Made by a program: the position numbers and the translations under genes
The notes under the pieces: model-generated
What the model saw: only the letters and a program-made list of their open reading frames with translations
Told to the model about the DNA's origin: nothing
Databases searched by the model: none
Assembly: GCA_033064195.1 (NCBI GenBank)
Contig: JARBJD010000017.1
Span: 310,001 to 374,000, forward strand
DNA from: Blattamonas nauphoetae
Lineage: Eukaryota; Preaxostyla; Oxymonadida
DNA length: 64,000 bases
Direction of reading: 5' to 3'
Shown: positions 28,539 to 40,293 of the stretch, in pieces
How positions within the stretch are numbered: position 1 is the stretch's first letter
Layout of the letters: each line of letters begins with the position of its first letter

Positions 28539-30788
28539 ATGACATTCACACCACCACTCATTCAAACAATTCGATCTCAATGTGATCAATTGCAAAATAT
28601 CACACAAACATATCATCCTTTCGGTGATCGACCCCAACTGTATTGTGATTGGATGGCAACGGGGTTGTTCCTTCCTTTCGTTGAAGATGCTCTCAAAGCA
28701 AACGTCATGCCATATGTAGGAAATCCACATTCAACATGTTCTTGGATGGGCCAGCAAGCCACACATTTTCTTGAGGAATCACGTGCTTACATCAGGCAAT
28801 GCACGAACTGTACGGAAACTGAACATTCTGTGATCTTCAATCAAAATGGCGCAACACAATCAATTGAAAAATTGATTTCTCTCCTAGGACTCTCATATAT
28901 TTCTGATTCTTCCGATATTCGACACAGCAAACGCCCACTTGTCTTCGTTTCAGAATCTCTCCATAATTCGTCTCTCCTGCCTTGGATGACGTACGATGTC
29001 GAAATTATTTCTCTTCAAACAACAGAGGAAGGGCTTGTGGATCAAGAGTATCTTCAAAATCAGCTCACAATCCATGAGTCTTGTCCACTCAAACTGGTCG
29101 TCATCGCATCAGCGAGTAATCTCAATGGAATCCCAGATGATGTCCACGCACTCTGCCAAATAGTCCACGGTGCTGATGCGTATGCTATTGTGGACTTTGC
29201 AGCATCCGCCCCCTTCTTCAGGATCGACATGGGAGGCTCTTCTCTCCGCTCGTTCTCCCACCGAGGAGTTTGCCGCTACCCCGACAGCACAAGGCGCGAC
29301 TTTGCTCGATTTCGTGATTTCTCGCACCCTGACGCTGCATTCTTCTCGTTTCACAAATTCATTGGTGGGGGAATGCAGTCTGCTGGTGTCCTTCTCTTGC
29401 ATCAACGAATCGTTGGTTGTGTCCGCTCTCTCACATCCGAGTCTCCCGCTCCAATCAACGCTTTCACCCACCCCCCAACTTTGGCTGGTGGTGGGACTGT
29501 TCTGTACAACTCCCCCTCCACCACCCCACTCTTCTTCCGATCTCTCGAAGCCCGCGAGGAGCCTGGGACACCATCGACTGTCTGCATCGTCCGAGGAGCA
29601 ATGGCTCTCAGCATCAAAGAGACGGTCGGTGTGGATTGGATCCAGAGACGCTGCAAGGCCATCATGGCCCGCGTGATTGATGCACTTCGAGACGAGACGG
29701 GAGTGACTCTTGTCGCGCAATCAAACCAACCCGTTGACTGTCAAGTTCCCATCGTCTCTGTCCTTCTCTCTGCCTCGCACCAGCATCGGAAGATCAGCGG
29801 AGATCGTCTCAACCTGATCAGCCCCGAAACACGAAAGGGGTTCCTTCATCCCGCCTTTGTGTGCACTCTTCTGAGCGACCTCTTCGGGATCAACGTTCGG
29901 AGCGGGACTCTCTGTTCAGGAAGCTTCCTTCATCGCATTCTGGGAGTGAGCGCCGAGCACTCGTTGTTGATGAAACAGCTCAACGAAGGCATTCGAGACG
30001 ATCTTGAGCCACAAAGTGATTTGCCGACATTCTTCGTTGAACCGAGCGTCACCCGCGTGTCGTTCCACTACTCAATGAGCGACGAGGAAGTGGACTTCAT
30101 TACCAGCTGTCTGAGATGGGTGGCCAGATTCGGATGGACACTGCTGCCTCTGTACAGAATGAACATCACGACCGGGTTTTGGGGGTACACAGGCCTCAAC
30201 AGAAAAGGAAAGAGGGAAGCGAATGTCGAGTCTATTGCCTCGTCATCCCCATCGCCATGTCAGAACGAATCTGTTCGGAGTCAAATCGAGGAGCTCCTGA
30301 TCCGAGACGGCGAGAAGATGGCTGCCCAGCAACAGTGGGAGCAGCAGGAGGAAAAGCGAGGATGTGGATTTGGTGTCGGGCCAAGCGAGCACACAGACCA
30401 CCTTCATTCCCTCTTCCGAGTCGACGACGATGGACACTGTACCATCTTCAGGGCTCCTTCATCGTCCAGCTGTACCCTCCCATCGTTCCGCACAAACTCC
30501 GATTCAGTCTTGGGATCTTCACAACCACCACGCAGCGCACATCCTCTCGACTCGATCATCGACCATCCGTCCCTCAACCATCAGCATCACTTGTTCAATC
30601 TCTCATGCGCCCGACACAACTCAATGTTGAACATTGCCGATGTCATTTCGGAGATTGTGCTTGACTCCGTTCTGGCTGATCCCATCGCTCTCCACTATCC
30701 TCCTGCTTTCGAGCAAATTCGCTGGTTTGCCATCCCTCAGGATGTCCACCATCTCTTTGACTCCGCTTCGTCGAAGGAGGACCATTGA
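28539..30788 (+). CDS. Class-V aminotransferase-fold PLP enzyme (cysteine desulfurase-like), 749 aa
   Basis: Fold-type I PLP enzyme. The N-terminal half shows the cofactor architecture: a start resembling CDWMATG and GNPHSTCSWMG, then NQNGATQSIEKL, IVDFAASAPF, and the Schiff-base lysine in FFSFHKFIGGG at about residue 273. The C-terminal domain is recognisable from HPAFVCTLLSDLFGINVRSG, as in desulfurase-like proteins. Known relatives transfer sulfur from cysteine or act on other amino acids; the substrate here is unknown. The last 200 residues are low-complexity (Ser, His, Gln) and unusual. No intron. Its ATG is 56 bp from that of the divergent ZW10-like gene. Confidence 0.75.
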   Translation: MTFTPPLIQTIRSQCDQLQNITQTYHPFGDRPQLYCDWMATGLFLPFVEDALKANVMPYVGNPHSTCSWMGQQATHFLEESRAYIRQCTNCTETEHSVIFNQNGATQSIEKLISLLGLSYISDSSDIRHSKRPLVFVSESLHNSSLLPWMTYDVEIISLQTTEEGLVDQEYLQNQLTIHESCPLKLVVIASASNLNGIPDDVHALCQIVHGADAYAIVDFAASAPFFRIDMGGSSLRSFSHRGVCRYPDSTRRDFARFRDFSHPDAAFFSFHKFIGGGMQSAGVLLLHQRIVGCVRSLTSESPAPINAFTHPPTLAGGGTVLYNSPSTTPLFFRSLEAREEPGTPSTVCIVRGAMALSIKETVGVDWIQRRCKAIMARVIDALRDETGVTLVAQSNQPVDCQVPIVSVLLSASHQHRKISGDRLNLISPETRKGFLHPAFVCTLLSDLFGINVRSGTLCSGSFLHRILGVSAEHSLLMKQLNEGIRDDLEPQSDLPTFFVEPSVTRVSFHYSMSDEEVDFITSCLRWVARFGWTLLPLYRMNITTGFWGYTGLNRKGKREANVESIASSSPSPCQNESVRSQIEELLIRDGEKMAAQQQWEQQEEKRGCGFGVGPSEHTDHLHSLFRVDDDGHCTIFRAPSSSSCTLPSFRTNSDSVLGSSQPPRSAHPLDSIIDHPSLNHQHHLFNLSCARHNSMLNIADVISEIVLDSVLADPIALHYPPAFEQIRWFAIPQDVHHLFDSASSKEDH

Positions 30789-31165
30789 AGGAAACCGGCA
30801 TTCTCTCCGCCACCACTTGGATCCAACACCCCGTCACAAAGATATCTGAATGGCACGCTCATGACACTAGTGTTTCCTCAAGTCATCGCTGCTTTATTCT
30901 GGTTTCTTTCCAAGTTTAATCGTCTTGAACTGGTTCTGAATCCCTGCAAACGGTTCAATGACAAAGTTGATCCTATCCATTCATCCTTTCTGTGAATATC
31001 TTCATATTTAGCCGTAATTTAGATCATTCTCATACAAACGTCATTGTTTCATTTGTTGTATGATATTTGTCCACGATGAGTCGTTTATATCAAAATTCAT
31101 TCGAATTGAACCCATGATTATTTCCTCCATCATCTTCTCACAATATCTCTGTCATTACTTGGTGA
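30789..31165. other. 377-bp intergenic stretch, nothing recognised
   Basis: AT-rich 3' flank of the PLP enzyme gene and 5' flank of the acidic coiled-coil gene. No repeat, RNA or regulatory element stood out. Confidence 0.5.
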
Positions 31166-32338
31166 TTGTTGGATCTGAAGATGACATTTAGAGGAACATC
31201 TGTTAATAATCCAAATAAAGCAACTTCTGACGACATTAAAGATCTATTAGAAGAACTTCGCAGCAGAGAACCCCCGAACAAATTCGCCGCAAAAGACACT
31301 GCTGCCCACGAGTTTCCACCTCCCAAATTCTATCCTTGTTATCGTAAGCCAATTCCTTCCTCTCAAATCGAAACACTCATCAGAGATTTGGACAGGGTTC
31401 AAATTCGTTGTGATTCATCCCCACTTCCATCTTCAACAATGACATTTCGAAACAACACACAAGGGATTGGAAAACGACAAATGGAAAATGCCCGTAGTTG
31501 TTCTGAATACAAGCAGGAATTGCAGGATATCGACCATTCACTTAGCCAAATGATCACATCAATGATTGAGGACATTTCAGAAACCTCGAAGATCGTCGAC
31601 GAAGGCCTTCCCCAATCATTACCTTTTTCTGTTGGTCCATATGATCCATCTGTGGATATTCGCCCTCGAAAAGAAAAACAAGTCCTCGTTGATATGACGC
31701 AGTTTCAAGTTGACGTTGCAGCAGTTGAAGCTGAACTCAAAGCTTTACATCAATCAAATGATGACCAACCTATGACACCGAAAAATGTTGGTGTAATCGA
31801 AGAGGCAGGCCAAACAATTCCACTTTTCGAACTTAAACTCGATGATTTTATTCTAAACGAGGAAAACCAAGAAACAACAGACCCCGAGAAAATAGGAACG
31901 GACAAACCCTCGTCTGAGAGACAAGGAACTGCTATAACCGATCAAAATGAGGATGAAAAAAGCGACCCTGATCTGGACCAAACCGACGTTGAAATTGACG
32001 AAGATTTGTACATACGACGACGAAATCGTGTAGAAGAATGGCAGAACCAATTTGAAGCTCAAAAAGAAAGTGCAGAAAAAAGACTGAAGGAATTGGAATC
32101 TGAACGATCAAAGATGCTCGAAGAGAAACGAAGACGACGAAGGCCACGAACAAAACAAGTTCCGCCTGAGATTACAGAAAGTGCTCTTACTCTTTTCATG
32201 GATCAATCAAAGCAATCATCCCTCAGAAACCGGATCGCATTGAACATGGTCTCAGAGCGATTTCTTCCCACTGAAGAACTTTATCATAGTATTCTCACAC
32301 GAAACGTCAAGATTGGGCGAGCGATGTCCAAAATGTAG
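31166..32338 (+). CDS. Acidic coiled-coil protein, 390 aa
   Basis: No family recognised. Met1 or Met6 (31181) may be the start; Met6 gives MTFRGTSVNN. Residues 1-230 are polar and rich in Glu, Asp and Pro with short helices. Residues about 285-335 are a strongly predicted coiled coil with many Glu, Arg and Lys (ERSKMLEEKRRRRRPRTKQ at its end). The last 50 residues are helical and end in KIGRAMSKM. No intron. Flagellar or cytoskeletal proteins often look like this, but nothing specific supports it. Confidence 0.65.
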   Translation: MLDLKMTFRGTSVNNPNKATSDDIKDLLEELRSREPPNKFAAKDTAAHEFPPPKFYPCYRKPIPSSQIETLIRDLDRVQIRCDSSPLPSSTMTFRNNTQGIGKRQMENARSCSEYKQELQDIDHSLSQMITSMIEDISETSKIVDEGLPQSLPFSVGPYDPSVDIRPRKEKQVLVDMTQFQVDVAAVEAELKALHQSNDDQPMTPKNVGVIEEAGQTIPLFELKLDDFILNEENQETTDPEKIGTDKPSSERQGTAITDQNEDEKSDPDLDQTDVEIDEDLYIRRRNRVEEWQNQFEAQKESAEKRLKELESERSKMLEEKRRRRRPRTKQVPPEITESALTLFMDQSKQSSLRNRIALNMVSERFLPTEELYHSILTRNVKIGRAMSKM

Positions 32339-32559
32339 ATTGTACAAGTATTGATCTTCTTTTTCATCGTTTCGTTTTTGAATCTTCCTTTTTCACTTCA
32401 CGTTGATGTTCATCTTTTATCACCATTTTTCATATCATATCTGTTGGTGAATCGGAGAGAAGCCGAGATCGATTGTTCTGTTCGGTTAAAATCATTTCAA
32501 TGAAATTAGTCACGTGCGAGTTGTGACGAGTTTTTCATTTCGTATGGGTTTCTTACAGA

Positions 32560-35500
32560 ATGCTCACGAACGCTACTCCTCTCGACACATCGGCATGTTT
32601 GAGTAGATATTCTTCAATAAGAGTTGCTGTCCTTCCTGTTGGATCAATTTCTTCAACCATCTTCCAGACAGTCCTTCGAGAAATCGTCAAACATCAATCA
32701 ACAGCTGTTTCTGACTTTGACACCAACCTATTCCCTAAAATCAATGAAATTCCCCCTGAAAAGCTGAAACAAAGTCCTTTGCATACGTACTATACATTTA
32801 CACCGCACACCACTGATCTCCCTTCACCATGGATTGATTTTCAGATTCATCGACGAACACTAGGTCTAATTGGAATTGCATCGATCCAAACCCAAGAAGA
32901 ACTTCCATCTACACTTGAATCCTTCACAGATGTGAAAAAAGAATTTCACTACCTTGAAAATTCCTGCCTCTTCTGTTTAGTCCCCAAGTCTGTCAAAATC
33001 ACACTCCCTGATAATATTACTCCAGAAAGTGTATATTTTTTGTCGTATGACCCAGCACAACTCGCTAGTAACATCTCCCAACTATTTATAAGATATTCAT
33101 CAGTCCTGCAAGGAAATATGTTGGATTGGCTCTTCAATAGATCGAAGCACGCTTCTATACCAATTACAATTCATGATGAATTCTCTTCAGAAGTGAGAGA
33201 AGCAAAGAAATCGAAATATCAACATCGTGTTGACAAATTAAGAGGCGATTATGCTCTTCTCTGCGGACTCGTTCATGAATCATTGATGTTGTACCAACCA
33301 ACACGAAACAAATGTGAGACCTTGTCTGACAATTTGTGGGCTTTTGGATGTGACGAAGGGTGTTGTGGTGTGTATTGTCACCCTGATGTTCGAAATGGAA
33401 CCATTACACTCTCACATCCCATCACAAGTCAATTTCTTTTCAAAGCAATCGGAAAAACTGTATCAAACTACTCATCTCTTCAATGTGACCCGCATCTACT
33501 CTCTTCATTGCCAATTGGTCTCCTCTCACTTCTGAACATTCAAGGTTCATCCTCATCCACCGACAATTCTGGTTATGGATTGGCTTCATCGGACAGATCT
33601 CCAACACCACGACTTGGACCTGTTCCTTCACCGTCATCGAACAGTTTCTCGTCTTCTTCACGAAATGTTCTCTCGACACGATTTTCGTCACCTTTCTCTT
33701 CACAACCTCTTTCACTGACGCAGACAACCCAATCATCACGCCCAACCCCGAGTGTTCAAGTCTCTTCTTCGACAAGGGCCCAACAAATTGCTATCCTCGG
33801 TCTCTGTATCGAGCTGTTGCTCGCATCGCTTTCTCTTGCGGTTGAGCTTCCGTCATATCAAAGATCAGAACTTTTCGAGTTTATATCATCAATTGTCAAC
33901 GATGTTGTTGCTCTGTCAACGTTTCGAGGGCAAACTATAGCACAATTCAATGCTCCCATTCCTCGCACATCTTCTCCATCGTCTCGCATGACTCTCACTC
34001 AATCACCTTCGATGTTTACCCAAAAACCATCCAATGATGAAATCGCCGTTCTGATCCGACTCTGTTTCCTCTGCTACAACCTCAACCTCAAAAGAAAAGC
34101 AGGATACTTCGGCTGGAAGGCAGCTGAAATGATGAAAAAGAACGACGACCTCGAAGGCGCTCACAGGATCCTCCGAGTCATCGCTCCAATTTACGGGCTC
34201 GACGAGATTGGCGTGAAAAGAGCGTCGCAACACGGCCAATCCAATCCGAAAAGAAACTGTGCGGACACTCCGAAGAAGAACGATGTGAGGTGGCTGAAAC
34301 TCAAAAGAACCATCGTTGACGAGCTCATTCAAGTGGCGACTCAACTCAACGACACTGAATCTCTCTTCACGTACCAAACATTTCTCCTCTCTCACTTCCA
34401 CCAGACACTCTCGACGGAAGAGCAGTCCTCCATCACGAAAGCCCTCATCTCTCGCCTCTCTCAATCGTCCATCACAATGCGCTCCCCCACAATCCCACTC
34501 ACTGCAGCCTCTCTTTTGGGAGGGTCTTCCATCCCTGAGGATCAGAATCCATTCATCTTAAGTCTTCCTCTCTCACTGTCGTGTTTTCCTCTCCTCTTGG
34601 ATTCGTTTCTCTCTCCGATTGACGAGCGGAAGAGGTTTCAAGCCAACAAACATCGCCTCTTCATTTATTCTCCTCTCGAATCATCTGGTCAGAACGCTCA
34701 GCCACCGAGCACAAAAGACATGCGATCTTTGCTCAAGCGGAAAGAAAGCGCCCCAAGGTATTGTTCTCTTCTCTCTCATTCCTCTCCAGAGCCTCACTCG
34801 TATTGTGGGTCAAGGGTGAACCAGCATCAGTGTCTGTCACTCTTACGAACCCACTCTCTCTCACTTTGTTCCTCAACGGAATCACTCCCATCTTCACATT
34901 GATTGAAGACGAAGATGGGCAAAAAATTGAAGGCCCACAAGTCTGTCTCTCTTCACTCCTATTTTGTCTCAGCCTCATCACGACCCCTCCCAGCTCTTCA
35001 CCCCAATTCCTCTCAATGTCATCGTCCCTCCCCAATCTGAAGTCACTCTTGTTGTCTCTGGTGTCCCCCACATCGCTGGAAAATACGAAATTTCCGGAAT
35101 TGGCTGCCGATCGTACTCGGTTCATGATCAGAACCCGATCTTCGAAACATGTCCGATTGTGGAAACAGCGGACTCAGTCGAAGCTGGAGCAGCCGGCATT
35201 GTTGGTCAAGTTTCAGACCAATCTTTGAAGACCCGACTGTACCACTCGCCTTTCATTCTTGGCTCCGATTGCCCTCTGTTCCCGTTCAGTCTCACTTTCA
35301 GCAAACTCACCATCCTTCCGTCGTGTCCTCTCCTCACCATCGTCCCATCGTCCCCGGTCCTCTCCCTCCTCTCTGGCGAACAATGCCAGATCTGGTTCGA
35401 GCTCACAAATGTTTCATCGTGTCTCCTCTCCTCACTCAACATCGACTGCAACATCAACATCCAAAAAGAGCGACGATTCCGCACCGACACAGACAACCGC

Positions 35501-38135
35501 GAAAGACGGCGAGCTGATTTCGTTCGAGAACGAACAAAGAAACTCGTCGAGGAAAGGAAGCAACTGGAAATCTTGCAGTACACTGGAATTGATTCACAAG
35601 GTAGCTTTCTCCCTTTGTTGTACCCTTCGTCTTCAGTGTATCAGCAGAAGATGCGTGCCCACGAGCAGAGAGAGAGGGAGGCCGAAGAAGAGGAAGCCAA
35701 CTATGTGAAGACGGAAAAAGAGAGAATCGCAAACGAAATGCACACCTTCAACCAATCGTGCTACATCTGGAACCAAGACGAGATCCGTTGTATGTTCTTC
35801 TCTGCCCATCATTCACTTCTTCTCAGCACACCTTCCGCTGATGCCGGGCTGTCAAATGCGGATTGCTCTCATGACACCCATCCTGATCGACTCGGATTCT
35901 GTGTGCTTCACCTTCAAATACGGCTGTGCTCCGAACATCGACAAATATCTGTCCGACCTGGAGCAGAGGAGGAAGCCGAAGGAAGAGCTGGAGCACGAGG
36001 AGCCTGATGAGTTGGGGACCGATGGTGGAGAAGCGAAAGAAACTGAGAATGTTGAACAGCATTCAAACGACACAGAAGCCTCGGGGTCCAAAACTGAACA
36101 CGTCGACGCATACGGAAACGTCATCACCGAAGGTTTGTCTTATTCTCGTCTTTCCTGCTCATTGTCTTCGCAGAAGAAGATGTAGAAATGAGCGACGACG
36201 AACGGTTCGAAAACAAACACAAACCGGAAATCTGGCGAGTCTTTGAATGCCATCTGCCTGTCTCTGTCAACTCGGGTCTTATCGTCGATTCCATCAAGAT
36301 CATCGAATGCAAGCCGACGGAGGAAGAAGAGGCGATGCGAAGGAATGCTCAAGCCTCCCTCAACGCGTTGGTGAACAGTGCTCACGACGAGTCTGATTCC
36401 TGCCTCGACTCCGCCCAATACTTCTCGACGACGCATTCGTCGTTCATGCTCAACCTGACCATCTCGAACACATCCCCCACAAACGTGTTTCGTCTTCAAT
36501 CTCATCTCAACCGATCTGCCCTCTTCGAGATCCAGACAGTCTCAAAGATGGTGTTGGAGTACGTCGCGTCATTAAAACACAACCCGCGTGACGACGACCA
36601 AACAGACGACCTGGCCTCCCCACCCATCTCTTTCAAGCATCTGACATATCCAGCACCGTCCATGCCGTTCTATCTCTCTTCCCATCCAGCCTCTGACCAG
36701 CAGCACGGAGACGACGACCATCATTCCGAATTTGGAGGAGCGTCACAACATTCTCCGCGATCTCATTTCCTCTCCTCGCTTGTCTTCGAGCCGATGGCAT
36801 CTGAATCTAACAATGAAACTGGCGCTGTTGGGACGATCATTGAACCGCTCTCGATGAAGACGATTGCTGTTCGTCTCCCCGTCATTCCAGGCTTTGTCGC
36901 AGATGCTATTCTCAGCAAAGGCGAGAAGAAGCTGAACGAGGACAGGAAACTGGACTCCGAGCACCAGACGACGAAACTCGCTTCGGATGAGAGCCAGCTC
37001 CTCATGACAATGTCGAAAGCACGGCGGACACCTTCTTCTTTCGTCTCTCGACTTCAAATGACATCGTCGCTTCTTTCTTCCATCCTTCCGCATCTCCTGT
37101 CACAGCTGATCGGAATTGAATGGCACATCTCGTCTGCCTCTGGATCCATCTCCCTCCTCCCGCATCTCTCGCAGCTGTTCTCCCACCCGTCCCATCAAAC
37201 CGCGCAGAGTCTTCCTTCTCTCTCGTCCAGCCTCTCTCCAGTTCCACCGCCATCTCAACCCATCCCAACAAGCTCTTTCAGCCGCAGTGCCGTTGATGCC
37301 GTCACAACTCCTCCGTTCGAAGTGTGGTGCAGCGTCAACACGCGGAGTCTTCAACAAAACGATTCCCAACACACATCCAGCCACTCGCTCACACCCAAAA
37401 GAGACCAAACCACCCCGAAGCTCCCTTCACCGTTCCACCGAAAAGTGGGTCTCTTCGACGTGATCGACTGTGAAGTTTGCATCCAACCATCCGAGCTGCT
37501 CGTGTGGAATGAGTGGCAGGCAGAACAAATGAACAACACTCCACACTCAACAAAGTCTGTTTTTCTTTCATTTCCATTTCTTCAGCCACATCTTTGCGGA
37601 CGTGGAGATGAGTGTTGCTCATTCTGCCCTGTCATCTGCAACAATAGCCGCTGCCTCTCCTCTTCTCCCCATATTCCCTTCCCAACTCATCCAAATCTCC
37701 CAAAAGGAGTACATCGACAACACACCATCGCATCCTTCACTCGACCCCACCGACGACTTCATGTCCTCACTCTCTTCTTCACCCACCGACGTCCTCGTCA
37801 ACGGGACCCTCCGCGCTCCCTTTGTGCCTCTCCATCCATCCACACCAGGCCCCATGTTCACTCTTGACTCCACCATGAAACACTCCGCCCAGTTCATCTT
37901 CCTCACTCCTGGCGAGTTTGAAGTGACTGTCGCTGTTCGCGTCTTCTGTGACGACCAAGACCTCTTCTCCTTCAAACACACTCGTCCGCAACCTTTGGAT
38001 ACGAAAGAGTATGATCCACGTGATGCTTTCGGGCGGAGCTTAAATGGGATCATTTTTACTCATCGAACAACTCTTCATTTTTCTGTTCAACCTGATTCCG
38101 AGTCGGATATCCTCTACGCGGAACCAGTTCGTTGA
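32560..38135 (+). CDS. TRAPPC9/Trs120-like TRAPPII subunit, about 1800 aa, six exons
   Basis: Component of the TRAPPII vesicle-tethering and Rab-GEF complex at the Golgi (by family). Exons 32560-34757, 34790-34940, 34973-35789, 35827-36132, 36174-37554 and 37586-38135 keep one frame; introns are 32, 32, 37, 41 and 31 nt. The start contains RVAVLPVG. A helical repeat region includes KLRGDYALLCGLVHESL and LWAFGCDEG. Beyond residue 730 come immunoglobulin-like domains with LVLWVKGEPASVSVTLTN and VPPQSEVTLVVSGVP, as in Trs120. It is longer than the usual 1100-1300 residues because of Ser/Pro-rich inserts. A 36-nt stretch near 35602 may be one more intron whose length preserves frame. Confidence 0.75.
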
Positions 38136-38247
38136 TCGTTTTGATTTGTGTACATTTCATGCCTGTTTGATTTTCTTTTATCATTTGAGCAGAATTGATT
38201 CTTTGTCACAAATCAAGAGTCTCAGCGAAAAACAATGGGCCCGTTCA

Positions 38248-39075
38248 ATGATCCCATCAAACGAGTACAATTGGCCCGAACTTTTTACTCAAGCATCATA
38301 CCTTGTCAGAGACCATATCTTCACCACAGAAAAACCACAGTTCCCTGTACCATACGTCATTCCAGACCCTTCGAAGCCACCTCTCCCAAACCATACACGC
38401 TTCGTTTGTGTCGCTGACACTCATGCTGGAATGAACATGGTTGATGGGGGAATTCCTTTTGGAGATGTGTTTCTCCATTGTGGTGACTATGGATGGTGGT
38501 CAACAAAGGAAGAGACTTCCAGGTTCGTCCAATGTTTGAAGGAGCTTCCTCACAAACATAAAATATTTGTTCCTGGAAATCACGATGCAATCTTCCATGG
38601 ACAAGAGTTTTATGATGATATGGCGCCAGATAATTGGAGACAAAATATTGATGTGGAAAAAGAGATTTCAAAACTTCGAAATGTTGTAACCATCCTCGAC
38701 AACGAAGTCATCGAGATTTCTGGCTTCCGAATTCTCGGCATGACATGGCCGGATTCACGGCCAACGTCTTCTCCTCCATCTCCCCCATTTGACGAACCCC
38801 TCCTCAACCACGGTCCTGTGGATATTGTCCTCTCGCACCAGCCACCGGCAGGAATCCTTGATCTCGACCACACATCCTATCACTGTGGTTCCATTCCGCT
38901 GTTCTACAAATGCTCTCAAGAATGGAAACCTCTTGTGCATGTATTTGGGCATATTCATTCCCAACATGGTGCTCTTTACAATGGAAAGACACTCTTTTTG
39001 AATGTGAGTACCACTTTTCAACTTGACATTCCAAAATTCGCGGCGACTGTTTTCGACCTCCCAAACAAACTATGA
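38248..39075 (+). CDS. MPPED-type metallophosphoesterase, 275 aa
   Basis: Calcineurin-like dimetal phosphoesterase of the MPPED1/2 family, which hydrolyses phosphodiesters. All metal-ligand motifs are present in order: VADTHAG (about residue 55), GDYG (about 79), GNHD (about 110), SHQPP (about 196) and GHIHSQHG (about 234). The GHIH-x-x-HG form is the family pattern. The start at 38248 is the only in-frame ATG that does not overlap the previous gene; coding-like sequence just upstream leaves room for a small 5' exon. It begins 113 bp after the TRAPPC9-like stop. Confidence 0.85.
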   Translation: MIPSNEYNWPELFTQASYLVRDHIFTTEKPQFPVPYVIPDPSKPPLPNHTRFVCVADTHAGMNMVDGGIPFGDVFLHCGDYGWWSTKEETSRFVQCLKELPHKHKIFVPGNHDAIFHGQEFYDDMAPDNWRQNIDVEKEISKLRNVVTILDNEVIEISGFRILGMTWPDSRPTSSPPSPPFDEPLLNHGPVDIVLSHQPPAGILDLDHTSYHCGSIPLFYKCSQEWKPLVHVFGHIHSQHGALYNGKTLFLNVSTTFQLDIPKFAATVFDLPNKL

Positions 39076-39340
39076 TTTCTGTTCGCCCTCTCCTTGCAAA
39101 TATTTCCCGATGGCAAATTTGAACCAACAATGTGCATCCATGATTGATGAAAATCACATCCTTTGAACCATTCCATCTTCGAGACCATTCTCATTCTGGG
39201 AATGATCATTCACACACCCAAAAAGCCTATCAAAATCAACCCGGGATAGCCAACTCTAACACCGATGCAATTCTCCCTTTTTTCAATAAAATTCATCATC
39301 ACAAGATTCACATTTCCACAGAGTTCAATTCAGAAAGAAT

Positions 39341-40241
39341 CAGGGGTTTTGGAACCGGAGGAATTTATGGGTAATACACTGTTGGTGGAGGCAGAGAAAG
39401 TTCACTTTTCGCCACTCTGACGCTCTGGGTGATTCTTTTTTGAAAATAAAAAAAACACCAAAAGAGAATACGGAGAAATGGCGAGAAAATCACGGAGAAG
39501 GTTGAAAACCTCTTATTGAGCAAATGCGGAGCTGATCGTTTTTGCTCATTTTCTTCATTTTTTAAAGTGTGAACTGGAAAAACAACCATCAGATTCAATA
39601 TTCAACTCTCCACCTCTACCATTGTTTTTCCTCCATTTCCATAAACTTTCTCCGTTGTCAATGAAATCCTCAGCGATCAACACTCTCGAACGAGTGTTTG
39701 TTGAGCAGGGACACAGAAGTGATATTCGACTTTGGCAGCCGAACTGAAGTTTTCTGGAAGACATTGAAACAGAAATTTGGATTTTTACTTGGAATATCAT
39801 CGATAGCCATCTCGGAATGTCGTCATCTCAATCAGATGGTCGGATCTAGTCATGGAAAAGGACAAAATCACCAAATATCCCATTTTGAAACATATACTCG
39901 TTCTTGATTCTATTTCTTCCGTCAAAATAGGACCTATTACATCTGTCTGCACTTTGAAAAAAACTGGCAATAATTCTATCTCCAAGCACATTACCGGCAG
40001 AAAATCTCCACTGTTTGATGAAAAATCGCCACATTTTCCGAATAGTCCGATGTGAATACAATCTACAGCAATCTGGGTGACATTTGCACTGGAAGCTAAA
40101 ACGGACTCCAAAACTAGACAATTGAGTAATCACTATTTTCTCTTCACTTTTACGGTTTTTTGCTTCTTTCCATTTCAAAATGAGATATCTCGTTTACCAT
40201 ATTAATTTATTTAAGGCTGGCCTCCGGTTCCAAAACCCCTG
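39341..40241. mobile_element. 901-bp DNA transposon remnant, hAT-like ends, 8-bp target duplication
   Basis: Perfect 21-bp terminal inverted repeats begin CAGGGGTTTTGGAACCGG at both ends. They are flanked by a perfect 8-bp direct repeat GAAAGAAT at 39333-39340 and 40242-40249. Known: an 8-bp duplication with CAGGG-type ends fits hAT elements; Merlin elements also make 8-9 bp duplications. On the minus strand there are open stretches of 80-110 codons, but none matches a transposase I know. It appears non-autonomous. Perfect ends and flanks suggest recent insertion. It lies between the phosphoesterase and histone H1 genes and interrupts neither. Confidence 0.85.
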
Positions 40242-40293
40242 GAAAGAATCAACGTGTTTAGAAACACAACGAAGAATGTGAGATGGAAATTAA

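Noticed and set aside
38044-38247. Upstream extension of the metallophosphoesterase
   Set aside because: It would overlap the TRAPPC9-like coding end and adds a hydrophobic, low-complexity leader; the ATG at 38248 fits better.
39341-40241. ISXO2/Merlin-type transposase inside the 901-bp transposon
   Set aside because: Short minus-strand stretches looked superficially similar, but the diagnostic acidic-residue motif block of that family is not present, so only the ends were used for classification.
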